This document shows positions 17,980 through 27,257 of a stretch of DNA of 52,396 nt, in pieces. Both the position numbers and the translations under genes were made by a program. Under the pieces are notes generated by a model. It searched no databases and was not told the origin of the DNA. It was given only the letters and a program-made list of their open reading frames with translations. Every line of letters starts with the position of its first letter. Within the stretch, counting starts at the first letter, position 1. Source of the stretch: Candidatus Woesearchaeota archaeon (GTDB lineage Archaea; Nanobdellota; Nanobdellia; SCGC-AAA011-G17; GW2011-AR18); contig JAGVZW010000001.1 of the NCBI GenBank assembly GCA_018302235.1, positions 1-52,396 of the forward strand. The letters run 5' to 3'.

Positions 17980-18023
17980 TTATATAACAAAAGATTTATA
18001 AAACCTTTGACTATAAAAATATT

Positions 18024-18923
18024 ATGCCCGAATTTGAATTTAATGGAAAAAAACAAAACATTCAATTAATAAAAGAAATATGTTTAGAAAAAACTGCTAG
18101 AGAGATTGCCATTAAAAACAAAGAAAAAGCATTTGATATACTAACCCGTACATCCTCATTATTTTCCCAAAAAGACCATATTACTCTTACAAAAACAGAA
18201 AAAAGATACCGTCCTTTTTGGAGTATACATGCAGAAAATTATCTAGAATATAAAAGACAAAATAATTACAGATTTAATGTAGAGCCTGAAGTAAGATCTG
18301 TAAAGATAAACAACAAAACATTTGAGATTAACCCAAATATGCCAATATGTGAGATCCAAGGCGAAGATCATTGTATAGAAAAGCACAAAAAACATATCGA
18401 ACAATCAGCTACTGAAGAAGAAATAAAAGATCTAAAAGATTATCTTAAATATGAAACATCATCAATAACATCTTTAAATTCCCTAAACAAAAAAGATTCA
18501 AAGGTATTTAGCCCAACAATAAGGGCATCATACATAGTTAGAAATATTCTAAAAGAAATAATTAAACCATTTCATGCTGATATTATTATACAAGAAAAAA
18601 TAGAAATAAAAGAATTAACATTATATCTAATACCATCATATGCCTTTGAATTTTTAAATAAAAAAAATGAAAAGAGAAGAGTTCTAGAGATAAATGCTGT
18701 TACAAGTAAAATAACAAAAGGTCCACTAATAGACCAATCAATCTCTGGCTTTGTCTCAGAAAACTTATTATTTGAAATAGGCGCAGAAATAGCATCTATG
18801 ATTATACCAGGTGCAGGTGTTGGTGCCTTAATTGGCAAAGAAATCCATTCAAGAAAAAAGAAAAACGAAGCCATAAAAAAAATGAGACAATCACAAAAAG
18901 CAGCATCTAAAAAATCAACTTAA
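18024..18923 (+). CDS. Hypothetical protein with hydrophobic C-terminal segment
   Basis: Not recognised. The 299-residue protein begins with a soluble mixed region and contains two aromatic, sheet-like patches (RPFWSIHAENYLEYKR and LIPSYAFEFLNKKNEKRR) that look like repeats of one small domain. Near the C-terminus is a glycine-rich hydrophobic stretch (GAEIASMIIPGAGVGALIG) followed by a very basic tail. That stretch could be a membrane-inserting helix or hairpin. It has a TATA box (GATTTATAAAACC) about 25-30 nt upstream and overlaps the convergent SprT-like gene by 4 nt. Confidence 0.65.
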   Translation: MPEFEFNGKKQNIQLIKEICLEKTAREIAIKNKEKAFDILTRTSSLFSQKDHITLTKTEKRYRPFWSIHAENYLEYKRQNNYRFNVEPEVRSVKINNKTFEINPNMPICEIQGEDHCIEKHKKHIEQSATEEEIKDLKDYLKYETSSITSLNSLNKKDSKVFSPTIRASYIVRNILKEIIKPFHADIIIQEKIEIKELTLYLIPSYAFEFLNKKNEKRRVLEINAVTSKITKGPLIDQSISGFVSENLLFEIGAEIASMIIPGAGVGALIGKEIHSRKKKNEAIKKMRQSQKAASKKST

Positions 18924-19315
18924 AGATTATTCCTCAATCTAACCCAATCCTCCTTTATCCATTTTCTTTCTAATCTTTTAAGATACCCGAATCCCCTCTT
19001 CTTCAACTCATTATCAACTGCCTTATTTTGATGAGGATATCTAAACATTCTTTTATGCGGAGAACTAAATCCATGCATATAATGAATCAACTCATGTGCT
19101 AAAGTTAAATCAATAATAAACTCAGGAATCCTTTCATCTTTAAAAGCTCCATTAACAGCAATTTCAGAATCATCATTTAATTTCCTAATGTGACCAAACT
19201 TATTCCTCCAATTGCCTTTAAACCTAACAACAACATTATTCAATTTTTTAACATCTGCAAACAACAAATCCCATATCTTCTCAAATCTTTGATTTAGCCA
19301 CAAATCATCTCTCAT
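18920..19315 (-). CDS. SprT-like zinc metalloprotease
   Basis: A small metalloprotease of the SprT/SPRTN or WSS1-like zincin group. The zinc motif is HELIHYMHG (in LTLAHELIHYMHG), with further His residues downstream (SPHKRMFRYPHQ) as candidates for the third ligand. At 131 residues it is a minimal single domain without DNA-binding extensions. The family includes proteases that clear DNA-protein crosslinks, but assigning that role here is inference. It converges on the preceding hypothetical gene and diverges from the ABC operon. Confidence 0.7.
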   Translation of the reverse strand: MRDDLWLNQRFEKIWDLLFADVKKLNNVVVRFKGNWRNKFGHIRKLNDDSEIAVNGAFKDERIPEFIIDLTLAHELIHYMHGFSSPHKRMFRYPHQNKAVDNELKKRGFGYLKRLERKWIKEDWVRLRNNL

Positions 19316-19410
19316 AAAAAAAACAAAAAAGCTAAGTTTAAAAATTTATTCAAATAAAATAACACAAACTCAAAGAAAATTATTTAAATCTTTCCAATTA
19401 AAAAATCAAC

Positions 19411-20097
19411 ATGGGAATTATAGAACTTAAAAATGTCTTCAAAACATACGAGATAGGCGATTCAACAATAAACGCATTATTCGATATTAACCTAAACATA
19501 GAAAAATCAGAATTTGTCGCAATAATGGGTCCATCAGGATCAGGCAAATCAACAATAATGAATTCAATCGGATGCCTAGATATCCCAACAAAGGGTGAAA
19601 TTTTCTTAGAAAACAAAAACATTGCAAATCTATCAGAATCAGAGTTAGCACAAATAAGAGGGAAAAAAATTGGTTTCATATTCCAACAATTCAACTTAAT
19701 CCCAACACTAACTGCGTTAGAAAATATAATGCTTCCAATGATTTTTCAAAAAACATCATATGAAAAAAGAAAAAAAAAGGCCATAGAACTATTAACATTA
19801 GTAGAATTAGAGGATAGAATAAACCACAAACCAAAAGAACTTTCAGGAGGCCAGCAGCAAAGAGTAGCAATAGCAAGATCATTAGCAAACAACCCAGAAA
19901 TAATCCTTGCAGATGAACCAACAGGAAATCTAGATTCAAAAACAAGCAATATAATACTACAATTCTTAAAGAAACTAAATAAAGAAGGAAAAACAATAAT
20001 CATAGTAACACACAATATAGATACAGCAAAAGAAACAAAAAAAATATTTTTTCTAAAAGATGGAAAAATAATCAAGGAGGAAAAAAATGAAAATTAA
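19411..20097 (+). CDS. ABC transporter ATPase, MacB/LolD type
   Basis: Cytoplasmic ATPase that powers the permease encoded two genes downstream. All ABC motifs are present: Walker [10 protein letters not shown] near residue 38, the Q-loop [15 protein letters not shown], signature [15 protein letters not shown], Walker [13 protein letters not shown] and the H-loop VTHN. The 228-residue length and the signature variants match the LolD/MacB subfamily. A TATA-like TTATTTAAAT about 25 nt upstream fits a leaderless start. The 3' end overlaps the next gene by 11 nt, and that gene's Shine-Dalgarno lies inside this one. Confidence 0.93.
   Translation: MGIIELKNVFKTYEIGDSTINALFDINLNIEKSEFVAIMGPSGSGKSTIMNSIGCLDIPTKGEIFLENKNIANLSESELAQIRGKKIGFIFQQFNLIPTLTALENIMLPMIFQKTSYEKRKKKAIELLTLVELEDRINHKPKELSGGQQQRVAIARSLANNPEIILADEPTGNLDSKTSNIILQFLKKLNKEGKTIIIVTHNIDTAKETKKIFFLKDGKIIKEEKNEN
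20075..20081 (+). promoter_or_regulatory. Strong internal Shine-Dalgarno (AAGGAGG)
   Basis: AAGGAGG within the last codons of the ATPase gene, 5 nt before the ATG at 20087. It is nearly a full match to the archaeal anti-SD and indicates efficient coupled translation of the second gene of the ABC operon. Confidence 0.6.
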
Positions 20098-21247
20098 GTT
20101 TTTGTTAATATTACTATTGTTAACCCAATTAGCATTAGCATCTTCAAAAGACATAAAAATATCTATAGAACCAATAGATATAGTTGAACCAGATTCAACA
20201 TTTACACTCAAAATAAACATAGAAAATCCTACAACAAGCCCAATAGAAGATATTAAAATCAAAGTCGAAGAAGATACACCCTTTATTATAGAGAATAATG
20301 AAATAAAAATTTCAGAATTAGAACCTAATGAAACTAAAACAACCTATTTCAATATAGAGGTTGAAGATACAGAAGCAAACACATATGATTTAGAGATAAA
20401 ATATAAAGAAAACAATGACAATTATGAAACAGAAACGATTCCAATAACAATAAAATCTAAGAGTTCAGATATAATTTTATCAAAAATAAACACAATACCT
20501 GAAATAACAGAACAAGGTAAAAAAACAATACTAGAATTAACCATCGTTAACAATGGTAAAACCAACACAAAAAATATCAAAGCAAAATTAGACCTAACTT
20601 TTGTTCCATTTGCACCAATAACTAGCACAGAAAAATCAATATTATCTTTAAACACAAAAGAAGAAGAAACAATAACATTTGAGATAAAATCTCTAGCAAA
20701 CACAGAATCAGGAACATACAAAATACCACTATCCATAACATTCGAAGATGAGGGTGGAGAAATTAAAGAAAAACAAGAATTAGTATCTATAACTATAGGC
20801 TCAACACCAATAATAGACATTTCAGCAGAAACAGAAAAACCAGTAATAATAGATCAACCATCAATATTCACAATAAAACTAACTAATTCTGGGTTAGAAA
20901 ATATTAAACTAGCTACACTAACCCTAAAAGAATCAAACAATTACAAAATTATTTCAACAAACAAAATATATATTGGAGAAATAGATTCAGATGACTATCA
21001 AACAGCCGAGTTTACTATAATCCCAATAACAAAAACACCTGTAAACATCCTATTTACATTTAAAGATTCCAACAACAAAGACTTTAATATAGAACAAGAA
21101 TTAGATATCCCAATTTATAACCTAAATGAAGCAAAATCCTTAGGACTTATATCAAACAACACAAACACAATAATAATAGTAGCATTCATAATTATTATCA
21201 TAATAGCTCTAATAATTTATAAAAAAAGAAAGAAAAAAAATGATTAA
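20087..21247 (+). CDS. Membrane-anchored S-layer-type (COG1361/CARDB-like) protein of an ABC operon
   Basis: An extracytoplasmic protein with an N-terminal signal peptide ([19 protein letters not shown]), about 340 residues of repeated Ig-like beta domains and a C-terminal membrane helix followed by KKRKKKND. The beta domains carry the pattern of CARDB/NEW3 and COG1361 proteins ([42 protein letters not shown]). It lies between the ATPase and the permease and overlaps both. In bacterial MacAB systems this place belongs to the adaptor MacA; here an unrelated surface protein occupies it. It may act as the outer part of the transporter (inference). Confidence 0.85.
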   Translation: MKIKFLLILLLLTQLALASSKDIKISIEPIDIVEPDSTFTLKINIENPTTSPIEDIKIKVEEDTPFIIENNEIKISELEPNETKTTYFNIEVEDTEANTYDLEIKYKENNDNYETETIPITIKSKSSDIILSKINTIPEITEQGKKTILELTIVNNGKTNTKNIKAKLDLTFVPFAPITSTEKSILSLNTKEEETITFEIKSLANTESGTYKIPLSITFEDEGGEIKEKQELVSITIGSTPIIDISAETEKPVIIDQPSIFTIKLTNSGLENIKLATLTLKESNNYKIISTNKIYIGEIDSDDYQTAEFTIIPITKTPVNILFTFKDSNNKDFNIEQELDIPIYNLNEAKSLGLISNNTNTIIIVAFIIIIIIALIIYKKRKKKND

Positions 21248-22454
21248 AGATTTTTTTCTTTATACATTAAAGAATCTTAAAACTAGAGGCCTTAGGTCGT
21301 GGTTGACAATATTTGGAATATTTATAGGTATAGCTGCTGTAGTTTCATTAATATCACTAGGACAAGGTTTAGAATCTGCAATAAACGAAGAATTTGCAAG
21401 CCTAGGCACTGATAAATTAATTATTACGGCAAAAGCAGCAGAATTTGCTCCTCCTGGTGCATTCACAGTTACACCATTAACAAGAAAAGACATAGAACCC
21501 ATAGAAAAAGTAAGCGGTGTAAAACAAGCTATCTCTAGAATTTTTCAACCAGCAGAAGTAGAATACAATAACGAACTAAAATATTTATACGTAATAAATA
21601 TGCCTGTAGACGAAACACAAAAAAATATTTTAGATTTAGATAAGATAAATATAGAAAAAGGAAGAATGTTAAAAAAAGGTGACAAATATAAAATTTTAAT
21701 AGGCTATGACATTGCATATGAAAACATATTTGATAGAAACATCAGACTAAGAGATAAGGTAATAATAAATAAACAAGAATTTGAAGTGATTGGAATTCTA
21801 GAAAAAAACAGTGAAACCAATAACAATATCTTTGTAGAAGAAAACACACTTATAGAATTGTTAGCTATGAAAGAAGAAGAAATTAATCTGATCCTAATCC
21901 AATCTAAACCAGGAGTAAATCTTGAAAAATTAGAAGAGGATATAATAAAAGAGTTTAGAAAATTTCGTAATCAAGAAAAAGGCAAAGAAAATTTTGAAAT
22001 TCAAACACCAAAAGATATAGCAGAATCATTCTCAAAAATCCTAAATATTGTACAAGTAGTATTAATCGGCATAGCAGCAATCTCATTATTTATTGGTGGT
22101 ATTGGAATTATGAACACAATGTACACATCAGTTCTAGAAAGAACAAAAGAAATTGGAATAATGAAAGCAATTGGAGCAACCAACAAAGACATATTATCAA
22201 TTTTTTTGATAGAATCAGGATTACTAGGACTAATAGGTGGAATAATAGGAATAATACTAGGAATTATAATAGGAAAATCAGTAGAACTCATTGCTGCACA
22301 AACATTAGGCACAAACCTATTACAAACATCCTTTCCTTGGTATTTAATAAGCGGTGCATTAGCTTTTTCATTCTTAATTGGAACAATATCAGGTTCATTA
22401 CCAGCAATTAAAGCCTCAAAATTAAAGCCTGTGGATGCCTTAAAATATGAATAA
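21240..22454 (+). CDS. MacB-like ABC transporter permease (FtsX family)
   Basis: Permease with the MacB layout: one N-terminal membrane helix (WLTIFGIFIGIAAVVSLISLG), a large extracytoplasmic domain of about 220 residues and three C-terminal helices forming the FtsX domain, with the typical SVLERTKEIGIMKAIGA segment. Its 404 residues are normal. Such proteins do not move substrate through the membrane; they transmit ATP-driven motion to the outside, for instance to extrude peptides or lipoproteins. It overlaps the COG1361 gene by 8 nt and ends the operon. The substrate cannot be told from sequence. Confidence 0.92.
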   Translation: MIKDFFLYTLKNLKTRGLRSWLTIFGIFIGIAAVVSLISLGQGLESAINEEFASLGTDKLIITAKAAEFAPPGAFTVTPLTRKDIEPIEKVSGVKQAISRIFQPAEVEYNNELKYLYVINMPVDETQKNILDLDKINIEKGRMLKKGDKYKILIGYDIAYENIFDRNIRLRDKVIINKQEFEVIGILEKNSETNNNIFVEENTLIELLAMKEEEINLILIQSKPGVNLEKLEEDIIKEFRKFRNQEKGKENFEIQTPKDIAESFSKILNIVQVVLIGIAAISLFIGGIGIMNTMYTSVLERTKEIGIMKAIGATNKDILSIFLIESGLLGLIGGIIGIILGIIIGKSVELIAAQTLGTNLLQTSFPWYLISGALAFSFLIGTISGSLPAIKASKLKPVDALKYE

Positions 22455-22664
22455 CTAAGAATTCTTTTTAAATCTTACAATAGAATCAATCAAATCTACA
22501 TGACCAACAAACAAACCCCTACAACAATATCTCTCTAATCCTAAAGCATCCAAAACATCCTTCGAATTTTCACCATTAGCAACCCTCTCTTTATATGTTT
22601 CCCATAAATGACCTACTGGCTTTCCACAACCGAAACAACGAAGGGGTATAATCGTGTTAATCAC
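22455..22664 (-). CDS. rpoN: DNA-directed RNA polymerase subunit N (Rpb10)
   Basis: Small zinc-binding assembly subunit of RNA polymerase. The 69-residue sequence has the family signature: IIPLRCFGCGKPVGHLWETY near the N-terminus, then DALGLERYCCRGLFVGHVDLID. The four zinc ligands are the CxxC and CC pairs. The start codon is GTG (22662-22664), preceded by GGA; a non-ATG start nearer IIP cannot be excluded. The upstream neighbour on the same strand ends 2 nt before it, so it may be expressed together with the broken small gene described next. Confidence 0.93.
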   Translation of the reverse strand: MINTIIPLRCFGCGKPVGHLWETYKERVANGENSKDVLDALGLERYCCRGLFVGHVDLIDSIVRFKKNS

Positions 22665-22666
22665 TC

Positions 22667-22848
22667 CTAAACTATTGTATTTACAAAATATCTATATGGA
22701 TAATCTTCTCTTTTCAAATATCCATGATATCCAAGTAAACCCAATTCTTCCTGCACTTTCCTCCTATTTAAACCTTGCGCTATTTGTTTCGCAGATTTCC
22801 AGGATTTTTTTCAAGGTAATTTACAATAATCTCATAAAAAGCAAACAT
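22667..22848 (-). pseudogene. Small gene upstream of rpoN, interrupted by a frameshift at a run of seven A
   Basis: Not in the ORF track. On the minus strand an ATG at 22848 opens MFAFYEIIVNYLEK. A run of seven A (plus-strand T at 22805-22811) follows, after which the first frame soon stops. Shifting by one base gives a long coherent continuation, KSWKSAKQIAQGLNRRKVQEELGLLGYHGYL and onward, ending in VNTIV and a TAG at 22667-22669. The joined product of about 60 residues looks like a small basic helical protein, perhaps helix-turn-helix. The cause may be a sequencing error in the homopolymer, a real mutation or programmed slippage. The family is not recognised. Confidence 0.45.
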
Positions 22849-23008
22849 ATTTTGCCCCTTACATAGAAAAAGAGTAGCATAAATCCACCTAATTCTCTCA
22901 AAAATTTCTTTTTGATAGGATTTAGCCTATACATTATTTTTTTAATCACAATAAGAAATTAAAAATTCTATTATTTAAATCTGACGCGCATATGTCCTGT
23001 ACAACTTC

Positions 23009-23215
23009 CTATTTCTTTTTTACCTTCCCATCCAATCCCTCTTTTTTAACCCCCTCTGCATCTTTCACTAAATCAACACCAAGCTCTTGCAATGCCTTTA
23101 AATGCATCTGCATTAACTGTTCAACAATTCCAATCATTCTAACCAATTCTTCCCTCTCCTTACTTAATGTACTCAACGCACCCTTATGGAATCCAATTGT
23201 TTCTTCATTTACCAT
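23009..23215 (-). CDS. Small coiled-coil hypothetical protein
   Basis: A 68-residue protein with a long amphipathic helix (LSKEREELVRMIGIVEQLMQMHLKALQELGVD) and a basic Lys-rich tail. There is no signal peptide. The even hydrophobic spacing suggests a coiled-coil dimer. It overlaps the 3' end of the upstream PLP-enzyme gene by 11 nt, so both are probably in one transcript. The function is unknown. The 160 bp upstream of the rpoN-side unit (22849-23008) shows no gene. Confidence 0.65.
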   Translation of the reverse strand: MVNEETIGFHKGALSTLSKEREELVRMIGIVEQLMQMHLKALQELGVDLVKDAEGVKKEGLDGKVKKK

Positions 23216-23996
23216 CTAACCCTCCAAAATTCAATCTCTTCACCTCAATAGATATCGCATCTTTATTAATTCTATTATAAAAAGGACACAATTTATATTC
23301 ATAACCCTTTCTATTACAATATTCTAAAACCCGCTCATTTTTCTCCACAACAACATTTAAACTCCTAGATTCTGGAAAATAAACCTTAAAATTATTTAAC
23401 TCTTTCTTGATCTCAAAGTTTAAACTGACTAAAAAATTAAACCTAATAGACGCATTCTCTAATTTTTCTAACAATAAAAAATCTTCAACAACTAAACTAT
23501 TAAAATCAAAATTAAAATTCGAAGCAATAAACCCGTAATTACCATAATCAACAACCTTCCACCTACCGAAACTACCCAATATTATATCTCCAATATCACA
23601 TAAACCATTAACACCGATTCCAGAACAAGCATCAACAATCAATAAACAATCATTATCTCTACATACTTGATAAATCTCAAACAAGGGTTGCTCAACATAA
23701 TACCCCCCAAGACTGCATATATACAAAGAATCATAATTCCCAACAAATTTTCCTAACAAATCAATATCAAGCAATCCATCTTTAGTTTCAAAAAAAGCAA
23801 ACTCCAAACCTACTTTTTTTGCAATATCTGGACACTTCCACCAACCAGCCTGATCAGGAAACAAAATATTTTTGCAGCCTTCTCTTTTCAGAATTTCAAA
23901 GGCCTTAAATATAGCATCATTTCCTCTAGAAGTAATAGCAACATTAGCTTTTTTAGTATATATTTGTAAAGCTTTAATAATTCTATCTGAAATCAT
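23205..23996 (-). CDS. Short PLP-dependent aminotransferase-like protein (DegT/DnrJ type)
   Basis: It resembles fold-type I PLP enzymes of the DegT/DnrJ/EryC1 sugar-aminotransferase group. The N-terminal TSRGNDAIFKAFEIL is the usual cofactor-phosphate region, LLIVDACSGIGV supplies the Asp that contacts the pyridine nitrogen, and the candidate Schiff-base Lys is in GSFGRWKVVDYGNYG. At 263 residues it lacks about 100 residues of the normal C-terminal domain. It may therefore be a reduced enzyme or a non-catalytic relative. It lies next to tRNA-Gly, away from the glycan locus. The substrate is unknown. Confidence 0.6.
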   Translation of the reverse strand: MISDRIIKALQIYTKKANVAITSRGNDAIFKAFEILKREGCKNILFPDQAGWWKCPDIAKKVGLEFAFFETKDGLLDIDLLGKFVGNYDSLYICSLGGYYVEQPLFEIYQVCRDNDCLLIVDACSGIGVNGLCDIGDIILGSFGRWKVVDYGNYGFIASNFNFDFNSLVVEDFLLLEKLENASIRFNFLVSLNFEIKKELNNFKVYFPESRSLNVVVEKNERVLEYCNRKGYEYKLCPFYNRINKDAISIEVKRLNFGGLDGK

Positions 23997-24029
23997 AAAA
24001 AAAATAACAAAAAAAAGCTTAAAAAAGTA

Positions 24030-24101
24030 TGCACTTGCCGGGATTTGAACCCGGGTCTAAAGCTTGGGAAGCTCCAATCCTAACCACTAGACTACAAATG
24101 C
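24030..24101 (-). tRNA. tRNA-Gly (CCC)
   Basis: The minus strand folds as a complete cloverleaf. The acceptor GCATTTG pairs with CAAGTGC (one T-G pair), the anticodon loop is TTCCCAA and the T arm is CCGGG-TTCAAAT-CCCGG. The anticodon CCC reads GGG codons. The discriminator base is A and CCA is not encoded. No intron is present. It stands alone between the PLP-enzyme gene and a hypothetical gene on the same strand. Confidence 0.93.
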
Positions 24102-24127
24102 CTTATAAAATTAAATTTTAATAATAT

Positions 24128-24481
24128 TTAACTATTTTCAAATGCAGAACAATAATTTTTAGAGAGGGCTAATAAAGCTATATTTGGCAAACAGATAAAA
24201 TCCTTAGTTAACGGCAATCTTACCAATCGTAGAACTCTTAAACATAAAGACCCCTTATGTATATCAACCACACCTCGTCTTTGGTAAACAGGATGATCAG
24301 ATAATCTAATTTGACCGGTTCCATTATCTCTAAGATTTAACTCAACTGATTTCAAGGATTCAACCCAATGATCATCTGGACCTTTATATCCAACAGAAAC
24401 TAAACTATCTTCCTTGATAATACAAAAATAATAAAAATCTCTATTCCATCTAACCTCTGCTAAATAAACACCCTTCTCCAT
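24128..24481 (-). CDS. Hypothetical protein, 117 residues
   Basis: Not recognised. The 117-residue product is mixed alpha/beta with aromatic-rich strands at the start (GVYLAEVRWNRDFYYFCIIKEDSLVSVGY). It has no signal peptide, membrane helix or clear metal motif. It lies on the same strand as tRNA-Gly (26 bp away) and the hypothetical gene upstream. Its start at the ATG of 24481 has no obvious Shine-Dalgarno. Codon use is like that of its neighbours. Confidence 0.58.
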   Translation of the reverse strand: MEKGVYLAEVRWNRDFYYFCIIKEDSLVSVGYKGPDDHWVESLKSVELNLRDNGTGQIRLSDHPVYQRRGVVDIHKGSLCLRVLRLVRLPLTKDFICLPNIALLALSKNYCSAFENS

Positions 24482-24516
24482 CAGTATTTCTAACCAAATT
24501 ATCCTTAAAAGTTTTT

Positions 24517-25266
24517 CTATAGCCTACTATTTACCCTTCTTTCATATTGAATTAATAAATGTTCTATACTTTTCTCTAATGATATTATTCTAAGTTCTAT
24601 ATTAAATAAATTATCTAAATCATCACGTCTACCGTAATAATACCTTTCCATAGGTTCGAATGTCAAACCAATCAAACTCAATTCTCTTTCACTTTGTTTC
24701 TTTACTGATAAATCATACCTTTTAACAATATCTTTCATTTGATTCAAAAAAAACTCCCAATAATCAAACCAATTTTCAAGCAAAGAAATTAATTCATTTA
24801 ATAATGACATTAACTCCAGACATTCGTTATTTCTCATAAATTTCACAGAAGAATTTTCAGAATCCAAATCTGGGTTAATATCATTAATTCTTAATCTTTT
24901 TAAAAAATCATTTAATTCAAAAAAATCATCTTTTAAATCCCTAAACCGTTGATCTATTTTTCTTTTTTTGATAAAAAACTCTAATTCAAATAATAAAGAC
25001 CTAAATTTATCTTCCTCATATAAATTTTTTAAATATATAAAATAATTAGTTTCTTGATTATTAATATTTTTTTTATAATATCTATTTATTTCTAAAATAT
25101 AGTTTTCTAACAGTTTATGTAAATCTGAATCTAAAGCAATAAAAATACGAATATATGTTTTTATCAATTCTAAAAAAATACATAATTCATTAAAAGTTAC
25201 ATAATCTTGATTATTTTTCTTCTTTTTTAACATCAAAATTTGAAAATTAACTATATTTATAAACAT
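24517..25266 (-). CDS. Helical hypothetical protein, 249 residues
   Basis: Not recognised. The product is almost wholly helical and charged (LLNELISLLENWFDYWEFFLNQMKDIVKRY; LRIISLEKSIEHLLIQYERR), without signal peptide or long membrane helix. The ATG may be at 25266 or at codon 12 (MLKKKKNNQ). It ends with TAG. The 118-bp gap to metG contains TATA-like stretches facing both ways. It may be a structural or scaffold protein, but nothing in the sequence proves this. Confidence 0.6.
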   Translation of the reverse strand: MFINIVNFQILMLKKKKNNQDYVTFNELCIFLELIKTYIRIFIALDSDLHKLLENYILEINRYYKKNINNQETNYFIYLKNLYEEDKFRSLLFELEFFIKKRKIDQRFRDLKDDFFELNDFLKRLRINDINPDLDSENSSVKFMRNNECLELMSLLNELISLLENWFDYWEFFLNQMKDIVKRYDLSVKKQSERELSLIGLTFEPMERYYYGRRDDLDNLFNIELRIISLEKSIEHLLIQYERRVNSRL

Positions 25267-25384
25267 TTTTAATAATAGTTACACAATTGTTATATTACAA
25301 AAACAAAAATATCATTCCACAAATAAAAAAGTATATTCAAGTTATTATTTAAATACAAAGATATAAAAAGATTGAGAATAATAA

Positions 25385-27184
25385 ATGTTCATGAAAGATT
25401 CATTTTTCGTTTCAAGCGCTATTGATTATCCATCAGCACCCCCACATGCAGGTCATATGTATGAAAAAATATGTTGTGATGTCTTCGCTAGATGGAATCG
25501 CCTACAAGGAAAAAAAGTTCACTTCTCAACAGGATTAGATTGTCATGGTAGTAAAATAGCTAGATGTGCCAAAGAAACAAACAAAACCCCGGAAGAATTT
25601 GTTAAAACAATAGAAAAATTCTTCTTACAGTTATGTAAAGAGTATAATATTTCATATGATGATTTCATAGAAACCATAGAAAAAAGGCACAAAAAAGTTG
25701 TAGTTAAAATGATTAAAAACTTATACAAAAAAGGAGATATATACAAAGGAAAATATTCAGGATATTATTGTTCTGATTGTGAGACCTACTTCCCAAAAGA
25801 AGAGTTAAATGGAATCTATTGCCCAACCCACAACAAACCTACTGAATTCCTAGAAGAAGAAGCATATTTCTTCAAAATGTCTAAATACCAAAATAAACTA
25901 ATTGAACATATAAAGAATAATCCAAATTTCATAAGACCTGAAAAAAAGAAAAATGAAATTTTAAATAGATTAAAAAAACCATTACATGATTTTTGCCTTA
26001 CTAGAGAAAAAATAGCATGGGGAATTCCTTTTCCATTAGATAAAAAATATATAGTCTCTATCTGGACTGATGCTTTAATTAATTATTTAACAACAATAAA
26101 TTATCCTAATAAAAAATTTAAAGAATTTTGGCCAGCATTACATATAATAGGCACAGATATTGTTTGGCATCATACTGTAATCTGGGGTACATGGTTATTG
26201 GCTTCAAATATTAAATTACCAGAAGTTCTTGTCCATGGGTTTATTATAAGCCCAACCGGAGAAAAAATGTCAAAAACCCAAGGGAATGTAGTAAATCCAT
26301 CAGAACTAGCAAAAAAATATCAAATAGATTCCATTCGTTATTATTTAATTAGAGAAATACCATTCGGAGAAGATGGAAATTTTACAGAAAAAAAATTAAT
26401 TGAGAGGCACAACAATGAACTAGCAAACGATTTAGGAAATTTATTACAAAGAATAATAATCTTAGTGCAAAAACAAAAAAGAATAGAACCACAAAAAATA
26501 GATAAAAATCTATTCGAAAAATTAGATTTAGAACAAATAAAAAAAGAAATGAGTAACTATGAATTACATAATGCTTTATCAACAATCTGGAAATTTATCA
26601 ATGAATGCAATAGATATATAAATGAGAATAAACCCTGGGAAAAAGAAGATCCAAAGCCAGTATTATATAACCTATTAGAAGCAATAAGAATAATTTCAAT
26701 TTTATTAGAGCCATATATGCCAGAAACATCAAAAAAAATTCAAAAACAGTTAAACATAAAAGAAGATATAAACATAAAAAATTGTAAACCAAAAAGAATA
26801 ACATATAAACCAGGCCAACCAGAAATATTATTTAAAAAAATAGAAATTAAAAAAATGGAAGAAAAAAAACAATATTGCTCATATGAAGATTTTCAAAAAT
26901 TAGATATACGGACAGCTACAATTAGAGACGTCAAAGACCACCCTAATGCTGATAAACTGTATATTTTAGAATTAGAACCAAAAAGAAAAATAGTCGCTGG
27001 TATAAAAGAGTTCTATAAAAAAGAAGAACTAATCAATAAACAAATTATATTCATTTCTAATCTAGAACCAAAAACAATTAAAGGTATAGAAAGTCAAGGC
27101 ATGCTACTAGCTGCAGGAGATAAGAACAAGTGTATTCTTCTTTGTCCTGATAAAAAAACAGAAGATAATCTTAAGATAAAATAA
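25385..27184 (+). CDS. metG: Methionyl-tRNA synthetase with C-terminal tRNA-binding domain
   Basis: Charges initiator and elongator tRNA-Met. The 599-residue protein has a class Ia core with HAGH as the HIGH motif (APPHAGHMYEK), zinc-binding Cys residues in the connective peptide (YYCSDCETYF; IYCPTH), WxxDA (SIWTDALINY) and KMSKT (GEKMSKTQGN). After the anticodon-binding helices comes an EMAP-II/Trbp111-type OB domain (FQKLDIRTATIRDVKDHPNADKLYI), which aids tRNA binding and dimerisation. Start at 25385 or the in-frame ATG two codons later. The stop codon abuts the tRNA-Val gene with no gap, so that tRNA is either processed from the metG transcript or has its promoter inside metG. Confidence 0.95.
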   Translation: MFMKDSFFVSSAIDYPSAPPHAGHMYEKICCDVFARWNRLQGKKVHFSTGLDCHGSKIARCAKETNKTPEEFVKTIEKFFLQLCKEYNISYDDFIETIEKRHKKVVVKMIKNLYKKGDIYKGKYSGYYCSDCETYFPKEELNGIYCPTHNKPTEFLEEEAYFFKMSKYQNKLIEHIKNNPNFIRPEKKKNEILNRLKKPLHDFCLTREKIAWGIPFPLDKKYIVSIWTDALINYLTTINYPNKKFKEFWPALHIIGTDIVWHHTVIWGTWLLASNIKLPEVLVHGFIISPTGEKMSKTQGNVVNPSELAKKYQIDSIRYYLIREIPFGEDGNFTEKKLIERHNNELANDLGNLLQRIIILVQKQKRIEPQKIDKNLFEKLDLEQIKKEMSNYELHNALSTIWKFINECNRYINENKPWEKEDPKPVLYNLLEAIRIISILLEPYMPETSKKIQKQLNIKEDINIKNCKPKRITYKPGQPEILFKKIEIKKMEEKKQYCSYEDFQKLDIRTATIRDVKDHPNADKLYILELEPKRKIVAGIKEFYKKEELINKQIIFISNLEPKTIKGIESQGMLLAAGDKNKCILLCPDKKTEDNLKIK

Positions 27185-27257
27185 GGGCCTGTGGTCTAGC
27201 GGTTATGACTCAACCTTGACGTGGTTGCAATCCCAAGTTCGAATCTTGGCAGGCCCA
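27185..27257 (+). tRNA. tRNA-Val (GAC)
   Basis: A complete cloverleaf: acceptor GGGCCTG pairs with CAGGCCC, the anticodon stem CAACC/GGTTG encloses loop TTGACGT, and the T arm is CCAAG-TTCGAAT-CTTGG. The anticodon GAC reads GTC and GTT. No intron, and CCA is not encoded. It begins on the base after the metG stop codon and ends on the base before the stop codon of the convergent VIT1-like gene. Confidence 0.95.

Noticed and set aside
22654-22866. 70-aa plus-strand ORF
   Set aside because: Antisense to the small frameshifted gene and the rpoN start; no promoter and no domain.
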